Source: Spirosoma sp.
Lineage (GTDB): Bacteria > Bacteroidota > Bacteroidia > Cytophagales > Spirosomataceae
Reading direction: 5' to 3'
DNA: 20,267 nt
Assembly: GCA_025351545.1 (NCBI GenBank)
Contig: JANXVQ010000603.1
Span: 1 to 20,267, forward strand
The notes under the pieces were generated by a model. The model searched no databases and was not told the origin of the DNA. It saw only the letters and a list, made by a program, of their open reading frames with translations. Position numbers and translations under genes: made by a program. Shown in pieces: positions 1 to 8,279 of the stretch; within the stretch, counting starts at the first letter, position 1; every line of letters begins with the position of its first letter.

Positions 1-1802
1 CAGTCTAGCCGATACGCATACATGCCTGTTGGTGCTGGCTGACCGTTTATTTGACCATCCCAGAGCGGTTCGCCACTTGAGATGGCAAAATTAGCACGAT
101 TATACAGGACTGCACCCCAACGATCATAAACAATGAATGTGGCAATTGTAATCGACGGAAAAGCAAAGCGAACGGTGAGAGCATCGTTCAGGGCGTCTTG
201 GTTGGGCGAGAAAGCCGTTGGCAGGTGAATCTGGTCTGCACAGTCGAGAGAAATACGAATCGACTGCGTGATTATACACTTATTGTCGTCTTTTATGGTA
301 AGGGTATATACACCGGCTTTTAGACCCGGAAAGTTACTGTTTCGCTGAAAGGACTGGCCATCGAGAGAGAAATCCACGTTCACGGTAGCGGCACTCGGTG
401 CGATACGAATAGCTCCGTTTTGTTCGCCACAGGCCGAAGCCGTCGTTTGAACATCGCCCACTGACGGGCCGGTGCTGGCGGCTACACTCACAGACTCACT
501 AAGTGTACAGCCGGCACTATCTTTCGCTATGAGGGTATACGTGCCAGCCTGTAAGCCATTGAAAATAGGACTGGTCTGGAATGGACGATTGTCAATGCCG
601 TATAATACGGGCAAACGTCCACCGCCAACGGTCATAGATGCTTGCCCGTTGGTTTGACCGCAGGTAGTAGGCACAGCTATTGTGCTCAAAATATCCATTG
701 GTTTAAAAACGGGCAGATTAACCACCTTGTTGACTTCGCATCCATTCGCATCGCGTACCCGAAAGGTATAAGCTCCACCGGTTAGTTTAGTAAAAATCGG
801 GCTGTCCTGAAACGTAATCCCATAGTTAATGGAGTAAACCAGTGGAGTCTTACCACCGGCGGCTATTACGCTGACTTCGCCATTGTCGGTTGCGCACTGC
901 GGGGGCTTACTTTGCAAGCTGCTAATGGTTGGGGCAGCATCGGCCGTAATAACAACTGGTTGAGCGGCCTGGCAACCCGCAGCATCTTTAGCGACTACTG
1001 TATAGGAACCAGGGCTGAGACTTGTAAACGTGGGAGTTGCCTGAAAAGCGCCACCGTTCAGGCTATATTGCCAGCCAGTCGCGCCAGAAGCGATAACTTC
1101 AATAGATCCATTGGTTTTGTCGCATCCTGTATTGGTCGATGTGGCCTTAAAGGCGGGCTCATTAACTGTAATGGTAATGGGAATCGCCGGACTTTCGTTT
1201 TGATACAGGGTTTGACTAATGTAGAAAGTAGTTGTCTGGGTAATTTTTGGGCTGTATGTATTACCTTTTGCCAGTAAATTAGTCTTGGACGTCGATGAAT
1301 ACCACCGGATATCTTTGCCCGTTACGATCAGATTAATTGGGCTTCCTTTGCAGTAGGTCGCACCGGATTTAAGGACAATGCGATATAATTCAACTTTACC
1401 ACCCGAGGCATCAGTACAAGTCTTGCCATTGGTTATACTTTCGTAGGTGCCAATCAAGCTTTCGTCAACGGGGTTATAGGTCATTGTTCCGCGCCAGTAA
1501 CAAAGATTCTGGACGGCCGTATTTCCATTTTTGTCCGATTCATTGAACTGTACTGTCGTTAAATTAACCTGCCCCGATATGTAAGCCAGGCCACTAAAGG
1601 GTACATCGGGATTGGCCGTTTGTGCTGTGCCGCTTAGTGTACTGCCAGCCTGCGTAAGCGTCATCGTATAATTGTAGATGACCTGTTGTGGGTTGGTGGG
1701 GTAGGTGATACCCAGCCAGAGCCCATCTATAGTCTGCGCCTGGCTTATTGTGAAATGGAATACGAGCAGTAAGAATAAGTTAATAAACGTCCGAATGCCC
1801 AT
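1..1802 (-). CDS. Type B T9SS-secreted multidomain surface protein (C-terminus beyond window)
   Basis: About 600 residues are visible, open to the window edge, so the last residues and the stop are missing. A signal peptide (MGIRTF then a Leu/Phe-rich core, ending ISQAQT) covers residues 1-23. Residues about 24-140 form a beta-rich domain (GLWLGITYP near its start) that I cannot assign. Residues about 147-215 look Ig-like (YCKGSPINLIVTG, then TTTFYIS). Four modules of about 77 residues follow. From about residue 522 the text LPTAFSPNQDALND, then FIVYDRWGAVLYN and LWDGQINGQPAPTGMYAYRL, is the gliding-motility CHU_C domain, the type B signal for export through the type IX secretion system. The protein is therefore probably exported across the outer membrane and held at or released from the cell surface. 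The start is set by the signal peptide. Binding target unknown; adhesin is an inference from the architecture. Confidence 0.9.
   Translation of the reverse strand, partial: MGIRTFINLFLLLVFHFTISQAQTIDGLWLGITYPTNPQQVIYNYTMTLTQAGSTLSGTAQTANPDVPFSGLAYISGQVNLTTVQFNESDKNGNTAVQNLCYWRGTMTYNPVDESLIGTYESITNGKTCTDASGGKVELYRIVLKSGATYCKGSPINLIVTGKDIRWYSSTSKTNLLAKGNTYSPKITQTTTFYISQTLYQNESPAIPITITVNEPAFKATSTNTGCDKTNGSIEVIASGATGWQYSLNGGAFQATPTFTSLSPGSYTVVAKDAAGCQAAQPVVITADAAPTISSLQSKPPQCATDNGEVSVIAAGGKTPLVYSINYGITFQDSPIFTKLTGGAYTFRVRDANGCEVNKVVNLPVFKPMDILSTIAVPTTCGQTNGQASMTVGGGRLPVLYGIDNRPFQTSPIFNGLQAGTYTLIAKDSAGCTLSESVSVAASTGPSVGDVQTTASACGEQNGAIRIAPSAATVNVDFSLDGQSFQRNSNFPGLKAGVYTLTIKDDNKCIITQSIRISLDCADQIHLPTAFSPNQDALNDALTVRFAFPSITIATFIVYDRWGAVLYNRANFAISSGEPLWDGQINGQPAPTGMYAYRLD
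250..1146 (-). repeat. Four tandem SprB-like beta modules inside the T9SS protein
   Basis: Each module has a Cys, then a short NG-containing motif (CDKTNG, CATDNG, CGQTNG, CGEQNG). Next come a S/G-[LIF]-[ND] strand, an aromatic F-Q motif, an L.[AGP]G.YT motif and a closing [GK]C (AAGC, ANGC, SAGC, DNKC). The first Cys codons begin at 1124, 896, 662 and 431, spacings of 228, 234 and 231 nt (76-78 residues). Two Cys per module would allow one disulfide each. The modules are diverged at DNA level, so this is an old protein-level duplication. Resemblance to SprB/PKD-like repeats of gliding bacteria is by motif only. Confidence 0.8.
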
Positions 1803-1828
1803 GCCAAATAATTTTCATATACTTACTT

Positions 1829-1836
1829 CAAATCTA
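1829..1836 (-). promoter_or_regulatory. Bacteroidota -7 promoter element (TAGATTTG) of the T9SS gene
   Basis: Read on the minus strand this matches TAnnTTTG exactly and lies 27 bases before the ATG at 1802, giving a leader of about 20 bases. I see no -33 TTTG/TTG at the usual spacing; the nearest TTG is about 26 bases upstream. Confidence 0.45.
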
Positions 1837-1908
1837 CAAAGAATGCCAGTACGACATTAATACAATTTATAGACCGGTAACTGACCGACTTACCCCTATT
1901 TTTACCCC

Positions 1909-2448
1909 ATGAATCAACAACGCCTGATCCTGTCCAGTCCCTTGCTGGAAATTGTTGTGAGCCGCCTGGCGCAGCAGCTAATTGAAAATTACCAGAATTT
2001 TGCCGACACCGTTATTCTGGGTATGCAGCCACGGGGTATTTATTTTGCCGAACGCGTTGCGCGCGAATTAAATCGTGCGCTGGGTCACGATGTGCCGCTT
2101 GGTTATTTAGACGCTACGTTCTATCGGGATGATTTCCGGCGACGCGACACGCCCCTGCGCCCTAACACGACCCATGTGCCGTTTATTATCGAAAATAAGC
2201 GTGTAATTCTCGTTGATGATGTATTGGCAACGGGCCGGATGGTGCGGGCAGCCCTCGATGCAATGACAGCCTTTGGCCGTCCCCGTAAAGTGGAGCTGCT
2301 GGTGCTGATTGACCGTCGCTATAACCGAGATCTGCCTATTAAACCTGATTATACCGGTAAGCGTGTAAATACAATTGAGTCGCAGCAAGTATTGGTAGAA
2401 TGGACTGAGCAAGGAGCCGAGGCCGACCGGATCTGGTTAGTTGGCTAG
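1909..2448 (+). CDS. pyrR: PyrR-family uracil phosphoribosyltransferase / pyrimidine regulator
   Basis: 179 residues, the normal length of PyrR (Bacillus PyrR is about 180). The type I phosphoribosyltransferase PRPP loop VILVDDVLATGR is at residues 99-110. The PyrR-typical stretches GMQPRGIYFAERVA (38-51), LDATFYRDD (67-75) and LIDRRYNRDLPIKPDYTGK (133-151) are also present. Known family activity is uracil + PRPP to UMP, and in Firmicutes also UMP-dependent binding to pyr mRNA leaders. No other pyrimidine gene is in the window and no PyrR-binding leader is evident, so the enzymatic role is safer than the regulatory one. The gene is divergent from the T9SS gene, 106 bases away. The ATG at 1909 matches the family N-terminus (MNQ...). 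No clear Shine-Dalgarno is seen. Confidence 0.92.
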   Translation: MNQQRLILSSPLLEIVVSRLAQQLIENYQNFADTVILGMQPRGIYFAERVARELNRALGHDVPLGYLDATFYRDDFRRRDTPLRPNTTHVPFIIENKRVILVDDVLATGRMVRAALDAMTAFGRPRKVELLVLIDRRYNRDLPIKPDYTGKRVNTIESQQVLVEWTEQGAEADRIWLVG

Positions 2449-2527
2449 CTGTGACTGATTGTTGACATTCCGGTCATAATGGTGAAAAATACTTAGTTAG
2501 CAACCTCGCAGCAACGTATAATAAATA

Positions 2528-2540
2528 ATGTACAGTACAT
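2528..2540. promoter_or_regulatory. 13-base dyad (ATGTAC-A-GTACAT), possible operator
   Basis: This is a perfect 6+1+6 palindrome in the AT-rich 189-base gap between pyrR and the DUF5686 gene, about 54 bases upstream of the putative -33 box. It could be a binding site for a dimeric regulator. A chance palindrome in AT-rich DNA is equally possible. Confidence 0.2.
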
Positions 2541-2593
2541 AATGATTGATAAGGGTATTTTAACAGGTAGGTAGCTTTTTGTAAGAGTTGGCC

Positions 2594-2624
2594 TTGTAAC
2601 ATTCATTATAAACGTCTGTATTTG
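2594..2624 (+). promoter_or_regulatory. Putative promoter of the DUF5686 gene
   Basis: TTG at 2594-2596, a 20-base spacer, and TGTATTTG at 2617-2624, which has one mismatch to TAnnTTTG. Transcription would start near 2630. That is only about 7 bases before the GTG at 2638, but about 40 bases before an alternative in-frame TTG start at 2671. Confidence 0.4.
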
Positions 2625-2637
2625 TATTATATTCGCC

Positions 2638-5244
2638 GTGCCAACCAGTACAACAAATACAACAAAACCCTTGAAGACACAGGTACTTTCTCTATTATTT
2701 CTTCTGTGGTTATTACTTATTGGAACAGGTATAGTTACTCAGGCACAAACTGTTTATACAGTTACGGGCCTGGTTACAGATGCTAACACAGGTGAGCCCA
2801 TACCTTTTGCCAGCGTTTCGCTTGTAGGACGCCGAAGCGGAACCGTAACGGATGAAAAAGGTCGATATGCACTAGTTGCCAAGATTTTAACGGATTCGCT
2901 GGCAGTTAGCTCCTTAGGCTATAAAGTTCTCCGCCGGGCTGTTGATCCGGAACGGACTACGCAAGCTATTGATTTTAAGCTTGAATCAGGCGGGAATTCT
3001 CTACAGGAAGTGACCGTTAAAGCAGGCGAAAATCCAGCCTGGCGAGTGCTGCGGCAGGTACGCAAAAACCGTTCAGTCAACGACCGGAAGAGACTGTCAG
3101 CATACGAATATGATAGTTACGTAAAAACTGATATTGCCCTTAGCCACGTCTCGGACCGTATGCGAAAGAATCCGCTCATCAAGCGGATCAACGAAGCCAT
3201 GAGTAAGCATGACTCCATTATTGACAGAGAAGGACACCGGCTGTTGCCGCTTTTAGCCTCCGAGTCAGTATCTCGCTATTATTTCAAGGCCAACCCCGAA
3301 CGAAAACGCGAAGACATCCGCAAAACACGCATCAAGGGCGTGGCCGTTGATGATGCCGGGCTAAGTTCGCAGTTGTTAGGCGGGACTAATCTGGTAAGCC
3401 AGAATTTTTACGACAACTATATTCCAATTCTGGGTAAGGATTTTGCCTCACCCATTGGCGATAACTGGAAAAACTGGTACGAGTTTTTTCTGGCCGATAC
3501 CACGCAAATTGGGGATCACGTTTGCTACGAAATACAATTCGACCCTAAGCGCCCCGAAGATCTTGCTTTTACGGGCAAAGCCTGGATCGACACAACCACA
3601 TTTGCCCTCTGTCAGATCGAAGCCCGCATTGGTAACGGGGCTAACCTGAACTATGTACATGAACTGACCATTGAGCAGCAATTAGAAACAACCACCGATT
3701 CTGCGTCCGGCACATCTGCTACGGCTGGCTGGCTACCCGTGAGTATTCACCTCAAAGCCGATTTGACAGGTGTTGGTAAACAATCGCTTGGATTGCGGGC
3801 GCAGGTTACCCTTCGGAATAGTAATATAGTGGTGAATCGCCCGAGACCTGCCGCTTTCTATGAACAGCCTATTGAACCAAGCGATACCGTCACTACCACC
3901 AATGAAGCTTACTGGCATACTATACAAGGCACATTGGCCGGAGCCGATTCGCTGAATAAAGAAGATCAGAAAACCCGCCTGGTAATTGAGAAATTACGTT
4001 CTGTGCCGGCGGTGAAAATGGCCGAAGCTGTGGGGCAGGTTGCCGTTACGGGATTTTATAAAATCGGCGGTTTTGAACTTGGGCCTTATCCGTATTTATT
4101 GGCTGTCAACAGTGTGGAAGGGTTACGGATACGGGTCGGTTTTCGTACCAACGAGCAGTTCAGCCGAAACTGGATTCTACGGGGTTATGTGGCGTATGGA
4201 ACCCTAGACAACGAGTTCAAGTATGGAGGAGAAATAAATTACCTATTCTCGCGACAGCATTGGACAATGGCGGGTGTGCGTGTCGCGAATGATTTGGAGC
4301 GGCTTGGCCTCACCCCAGAATTAATTGGTGGTAACCGACTCTTTTACGCGTTTAGTCGATTTGGCCGCTATCGGGGCGGTTACCAAAGCTACCAAAAAGA
4401 AATATTTTTTAAGACTGAACCCGTTAAAGGAATTCTTTTGACAGCTACACTAGGTAGCCGGACGTTTAACCCACTTTTCCCATTTCATTATCGAACACAA
4501 CCCGAATTGGGCGACCAGTCTGCTTTACAGTCCGATATCTTTGATGCGTTCTGGGCGATTGAAGCGCGGCTAGCCCGGAAAGAAAAGTATCTGATGGATG
4601 GCAATGACCGAATTACACTCGGTACGAAACGGGCACCCGTCCTGACAATTCGGTATACGCACGGGTCCAAAGCACTAGGTGGACAGTTTAACTACGACCG
4701 CCTTACGTTGCGGGCGCAGCAATCGCTGCGGATAGGGCCGCTTGGCCGGATGACTTATCTGTTATCGGCGGGTTACACCCCGTCAACGTTGCCCGCTCCC
4801 CTGCTATTCCCGCATATTGGCAATCCAACCCCATTGCTAACGACCAATACCTTCAACCGAATGCAGTTCTATGAATTCGTTAGTGATCGCTTCGTGGCCA
4901 TTCATATTCAGCACCGGTTTGAAGGATTACTGTTTAATCGCATACCCGGCATTCGAAAGCTAAACTGGCGATTAGTGGCCAATGCAGATGCTCTCTGGGG
5001 CGCTCAGACTCAGGCTAATCGGGATGTTGAATCGATTAAGCCCTTGCCGAGTGGCACACGACCTGTTTATTTTGGGTCACTCGACGGCGACAAGCCATAT
5101 ATGGAAGTCGGCTACGGGATCGATAATATTTTCAAGATCATTCGTATTCAGGCTATTCACCGGCTAAATTATCTGCAAGGAGGGCCTAATGGTATAGCAC
5201 TTGACTCATTTGCATTAAAGGCATCGGCCTCGTTCAATTTTTGA
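2638..5244 (+). CDS. DUF5686 outer-membrane protein with carboxypeptidase-regulatory-like domain
   Basis: 868 residues. A hydrophobic signal segment at about 15-32 ends in TQAQT. Residues about 41-115 are a CarboxypepD_reg-like beta-sandwich (VTGLVTDANTGEPIPFASVS) of the kind found at the front of TonB-dependent receptors. It is followed by SLQEVTVKAGENPAWRVLRQ, the characteristic junction into DUF5686, a large region predicted to form an outer-membrane barrel. The chain ends in KASASFNF, an aromatic C-terminus typical of barrel proteins. The family is common in Bacteroidota and its substrate is unknown. The start is uncertain: GTG at 2638 gives a long polar n-region, while in-frame TTG at 2671 would give MKTQVLSLL..., a more standard signal peptide that also suits the promoter spacing. 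fdhD follows after 67 bases on the same strand. Confidence 0.9.
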   Translation: MPTSTTNTTKPLKTQVLSLLFLLWLLLIGTGIVTQAQTVYTVTGLVTDANTGEPIPFASVSLVGRRSGTVTDEKGRYALVAKILTDSLAVSSLGYKVLRRAVDPERTTQAIDFKLESGGNSLQEVTVKAGENPAWRVLRQVRKNRSVNDRKRLSAYEYDSYVKTDIALSHVSDRMRKNPLIKRINEAMSKHDSIIDREGHRLLPLLASESVSRYYFKANPERKREDIRKTRIKGVAVDDAGLSSQLLGGTNLVSQNFYDNYIPILGKDFASPIGDNWKNWYEFFLADTTQIGDHVCYEIQFDPKRPEDLAFTGKAWIDTTTFALCQIEARIGNGANLNYVHELTIEQQLETTTDSASGTSATAGWLPVSIHLKADLTGVGKQSLGLRAQVTLRNSNIVVNRPRPAAFYEQPIEPSDTVTTTNEAYWHTIQGTLAGADSLNKEDQKTRLVIEKLRSVPAVKMAEAVGQVAVTGFYKIGGFELGPYPYLLAVNSVEGLRIRVGFRTNEQFSRNWILRGYVAYGTLDNEFKYGGEINYLFSRQHWTMAGVRVANDLERLGLTPELIGGNRLFYAFSRFGRYRGGYQSYQKEIFFKTEPVKGILLTATLGSRTFNPLFPFHYRTQPELGDQSALQSDIFDAFWAIEARLARKEKYLMDGNDRITLGTKRAPVLTIRYTHGSKALGGQFNYDRLTLRAQQSLRIGPLGRMTYLLSAGYTPSTLPAPLLFPHIGNPTPLLTTNTFNRMQFYEFVSDRFVAIHIQHRFEGLLFNRIPGIRKLNWRLVANADALWGAQTQANRDVESIKPLPSGTRPVYFGSLDGDKPYMEVGYGIDNIFKIIRIQAIHRLNYLQGGPNGIALDSFALKASASFNF

Positions 5245-5311
5245 TCGTGCTTCGTAATCATTTAAGGACGCAGATAGTTATTGGTTTGACTAAATAGCTG
5301 GTTAACTACTC

Positions 5312-6163
5312 ATGCCACTTGTTGCTCCTGTTACCATTCATAAAATTTCCGACGAAAGCCTTACGGAGGCTCCTGACTTACTGGCAGTTGAAGAGCCGTT
5401 AGAGATTCGGTTGGGTTTCGGACCCGTAACCGACCGACAGCAGCGAGCAGTAGCGGTTACCATGCGAACGCCCGGCCACGACGAAGAACTGGCAATGGGT
5501 TTTTTGTTTAGCGAAGGTATTATACAACAGCCTGACGAGATTATTTCGTGCCGCCATTGTGTCCAGGATTCACAGAAAGAAGGTAACGTGTTGCGCGTTG
5601 AACTGCATCCCGATGTTGTGATTGACTGGTCTCGACTAGAGCGCAATACATTTGCCTCATCAAGTTGTGGACTATGTGGCAAAACCACAATTGACGCCAT
5701 TATGGCGCTCACCTCCGGCCCACTCTCATCAAATTTTTCGGTCGAGCCAGCTATACTACACGCTCTGCCGGATCGGGTTCGTCAAACGCAACGAGCCTTT
5801 GCTTACACGGGAGGTATCCACGCAGCTGCCCTGTTCGACGCTGACGGGAAATTGTTAATCGTTCGGGAAGACATTGGCCGACATAACGCATTAGACAAAC
5901 TTATTGGCGCTGCTTTCTGGCAAAACTGGCTGCCACTGAGCCATTCTGGAATTTTTCTGAGTGGCCGGATTGGTGTTGAACTTGTTCAGAAAAGCTGGAG
6001 GGCTGGCGTTCCAATGCTGGCGGCTGTGGGGGCGCCATCGAGCCTCGCTGTTCAAATGGCGAAGGAAGCTCGCATGACAGTAGCGGGCTTTGTGCGCGAT
6101 AAGCGATTTAACCTTTATAGCGAACCGGAGCGGGTAGTTTTAGTTATGACAAATCGAGTGTAA
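5312..6163 (+). CDS. fdhD: Formate dehydrogenase accessory sulfurtransferase FdhD
   Basis: 283 residues, close to E. coli FdhD. The conserved SSSCGLCGK motif places the sulfur-carrying cysteines at 119 and 122. Also present are EEPLEIRLG (27-35), TPGHDEELAMGFLFSEGII (53-71), and the C-terminal half with REDIGRHNALDKLIGAA and SGRIGVELVQK, which are strongly typical of the family. FdhD takes sulfur from a cysteine desulfurase and places it on the bis-MGD cofactor of formate-dehydrogenase-like enzymes in the cytoplasm. The likely client, an FdhF/YdeP-type oxidoreductase, starts at 8280 on the same strand, with two lipid-enzyme genes between. The gene ends in a 118-base convergent gap facing the lipid kinase gene; only weak 5-6 bp inverted repeats lie there, with no convincing terminator. 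Confidence 0.95.
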   Translation: MPLVAPVTIHKISDESLTEAPDLLAVEEPLEIRLGFGPVTDRQQRAVAVTMRTPGHDEELAMGFLFSEGIIQQPDEIISCRHCVQDSQKEGNVLRVELHPDVVIDWSRLERNTFASSSCGLCGKTTIDAIMALTSGPLSSNFSVEPAILHALPDRVRQTQRAFAYTGGIHAAALFDADGKLLIVREDIGRHNALDKLIGAAFWQNWLPLSHSGIFLSGRIGVELVQKSWRAGVPMLAAVGAPSSLAVQMAKEARMTVAGFVRDKRFNLYSEPERVVLVMTNRV

Positions 6164-6281
6164 AACCGGGTTTATCTGATTGGTCGTACTGTTTCGTTGC
6201 TTGAGACCACACCCCTCCTGAAAGCAGGAACCAGCCTGATTGTCGCACTGGTTGCTACTCTTGGATTAACACTTGACCACC

Positions 6282-7148
6282 TTATTTCGGTACCAGCATC
6301 GTTACGGCCCCCGGTTTAATGGCAGCTTTCAGATTTGTAATACGCCCCCGGTATTCGCCATCCACCTGAAAATAGGCCCGACGGTGGGTTTCGATGTGGA
6401 TAGATGTCGCTGGATAAATCTCAATTTTCTTTGGGTCAAAGGGTTTATATCGCCAGAAAAGTTTAAGGATTTCCCAGAACGACAACCGGCGGAAAATAAC
6501 AACTTCAAACTGCCCGTCGAATGGGTCGCCATCCGGGTTTATAATTGCCCCGGTGCCATACATTCGTGCGTTAGCCAGTACAACCATAAACGCGACCCGC
6601 TGGATACATTCATCGCCAACCGTGATAGAAACCCGCATTAACCGCCTTTTTTTCAACACATTGACCACGCCCCGAAGGTAGCCGAGTTTACCCCGCAGAT
6701 TATTTTTCTCGTAGTGCCTTACCAATTGCGCGTTCAGACCAATATCGCTCAGATGCAGACATATGTCATCGTCATTAACCGAAATTACGTCCATTGCCCG
6801 GTGTGTACCCGTGAGCAAAATATCCAGGCTGCCCTGTATATCGGGCGGGATACCTAACTCCCGGGCCATCCCATTAGCCGAACCAGCAGGCAGGATGCCT
6901 AGTGGAATACCGGTATCGAGAAGCGCAGCCGCCACAATTTTAATCGTGCCATCGCCCCCAACGGCCACTACGCAGTCGGGTTTGTGTTCCGCAATCTGCT
7001 GACGGATCGTGGCATCGTCGGTTTTGCCGTCGAGAACAAATTGATGAATTTGGTGAGGCAAGTTGGCAAAGTAATTCTGGATGCCCCTTTCCCAAGCCGT
7101 TTTGTCGTTTCCACCCGAAACCGGGTTAATGGCGAATAAAAAAATCAA
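6282..7148 (-). CDS. Diacylglycerol kinase-family lipid kinase (YegS/DgkB type)
   Basis: 288 residues, usual for the family (about 290-310). NPVSGG at 8-13 and GGDGT at 64-68 form the nucleotide-binding DAGK catalytic core, and LPAGSANGMARELGI (86-100) is the conserved segment after it. The C-terminal half (DIGLNAQLVRHYE, NPDGDPFDGQFEVVIFRRLS, FQVDGEYRG) is the second beta-sandwich domain. Family members phosphorylate diacylglycerol, phosphatidylglycerol or sphingoid bases at the inner membrane; the exact lipid cannot be told. The start codon is TTG (7148-7146): an in-frame stop lies 18 bases upstream and NPVSGG is already at residue 8, so no other start fits well. AGAAG directly precedes it. 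The gene is divergent from the APP1 gene, with 48 bases between the two starts. Confidence 0.9.
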   Translation of the reverse strand: MIFLFAINPVSGGNDKTAWERGIQNYFANLPHQIHQFVLDGKTDDATIRQQIAEHKPDCVVAVGGDGTIKIVAAALLDTGIPLGILPAGSANGMARELGIPPDIQGSLDILLTGTHRAMDVISVNDDDICLHLSDIGLNAQLVRHYEKNNLRGKLGYLRGVVNVLKKRRLMRVSITVGDECIQRVAFMVVLANARMYGTGAIINPDGDPFDGQFEVVIFRRLSFWEILKLFWRYKPFDPKKIEIYPATSIHIETHRRAYFQVDGEYRGRITNLKAAIKPGAVTMLVPK

Positions 7149-7196
7149 CTTCTGAGCAGATTATAGGTTATTGAAAGCGAGTACTGACTGAACGTT

Positions 7197-8270
7197 ATGG
7201 AAACCGTGCAACCTCCTGTTATTCATAAACAAAAAATAAGCCTCAAGGGTAAGATAAAATACTATTTCTTAACATTACTGCGATTGACCGACCAGCCCGT
7301 GGTGAAAGTTTATCGAGGTTTTGGGAATGATAAGCGGCTTACCGTTTGCGGTCATGTATTTCGGCGGAGTGCGTTGCCCCGCAAGAGATACCGCGATATT
7401 GATTTGGTTAACCTCCTGGCTGTGTTGCGGTTATTTCTGGTCAGGCCATATCCAGATGCCACAGTTCGGGTTTATTTTGGTGATCAACTCGTTCAGGTTC
7501 AGGCTGACGCAGACGGTTTTTTTCAACTCAATTTACCGCTAACTCACCCGTTGTCACCTGGCTGGCACTCAGTTCAGGCACAGCTCATTTCTCAAACGCT
7601 AACGCCCGAAATAATACTGGCAGAAGGAAAGGGGCAGGTACTGATACCGCATCCGACTCGATTTATTTGTATTTCCGATATTGACGATACATTTCTGGTG
7701 TCACATTCGGCTACCATTACCAAGCGATTGCTGGTGCTGTTAACTGAAAATGCCCACAGCCGGATCCCGTTTGAGGGTGTGGTGGCCCATTATAAACTGC
7801 TGGCCGAAGCCGATAGTGGCCTTAATGTGGCAAATCCATTTTTTTATGTGTCGAGTAGCGAGTGGAATTTGTACGATTATATCCTGGAGTTCTCTCAAAA
7901 AAACGGTTTGCCAGATGGTGTATATCGGCTGAGTCAACTCAAGCGGTTAGCTCAATTGCTGAAAACCGGAAAAGGTAAACACCACACTAAATTTGACCGG
8001 ATTGCGCAAATTATTGATACGTATCCAACCCGGCAGTTTATTTTACTGGGAGACGATTCGCAGCAGGACCCCATAATTTATGAGGCTATTGTCCAGCAGT
8101 TCCCCCGCCAAATCCGTTGTGTTTATATCCGCCAGATTCACACTGAACATAAAGCCCGAACGGAGAGTTTGGTGGCAAGAATAGAAGCAAATGGTGTAGC
8201 TTGCTGCTATTTCGTTCACAGTGCCGAAGCACGGCAACATTCAGTATCTATTGGCCTGATAGCCAGCTAA
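7197..8270 (+). CDS. APP1-type phosphatidate phosphatase (DUF2183) domain protein
   Basis: 357 residues. The C-terminal catalytic part carries the HAD-like motifs of the APP1/DUF2183 family: SDIDDTFL at 160-167 (DxDxT nucleophile), SSSEWN at 219-224, KHHTK at 261-265 and GDDSQQDPIIY at 285-295. In better-known members the last motif is usually GDSGxxDPEIY, so two residues differ here. Residues 1-150 contain a beta-rich N-domain (VRVYFGDQLVQVQADADGFFQL) but no signal peptide, so a cytoplasmic or inner-membrane-face site is likely. Yeast App1 dephosphorylates phosphatidate to diacylglycerol; bacterial members are little studied, so substrate is inference. The stop is 9 bases before the oxidoreductase ATG, indicating one transcript. 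It is divergent from a lipid kinase of the opposite reaction type. Confidence 0.85.
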   Translation: METVQPPVIHKQKISLKGKIKYYFLTLLRLTDQPVVKVYRGFGNDKRLTVCGHVFRRSALPRKRYRDIDLVNLLAVLRLFLVRPYPDATVRVYFGDQLVQVQADADGFFQLNLPLTHPLSPGWHSVQAQLISQTLTPEIILAEGKGQVLIPHPTRFICISDIDDTFLVSHSATITKRLLVLLTENAHSRIPFEGVVAHYKLLAEADSGLNVANPFFYVSSSEWNLYDYILEFSQKNGLPDGVYRLSQLKRLAQLLKTGKGKHHTKFDRIAQIIDTYPTRQFILLGDDSQQDPIIYEAIVQQFPRQIRCVYIRQIHTEHKARTESLVARIEANGVACCYFVHSAEARQHSVSIGLIAS

Positions 8271-8279
8271 TAAACGATT

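Noticed and set aside
912..1277. Plus-strand ORF of 121 codons
   Set aside because: It lies wholly opposite the T9SS protein modules, whose frame is supported by domain motifs; its own sequence has no recognisable family features.
1894..1902. TATTTTTA just before pyrR as a -7 promoter box
   Set aside because: Last base differs from TAnnTTTG, it ends about 6 bases before the ATG, and no -33 element is present.
6164..6281. Small inverted repeats (TCCTG/CAGGA at 6216-6229, AACCAG/CTGGTT at 6229-6253, AAACC/GGTTT at 6163-6173)
   Set aside because: Stems of only 5-6 bp without T tracts; too weak to call a terminator for the convergent pair.
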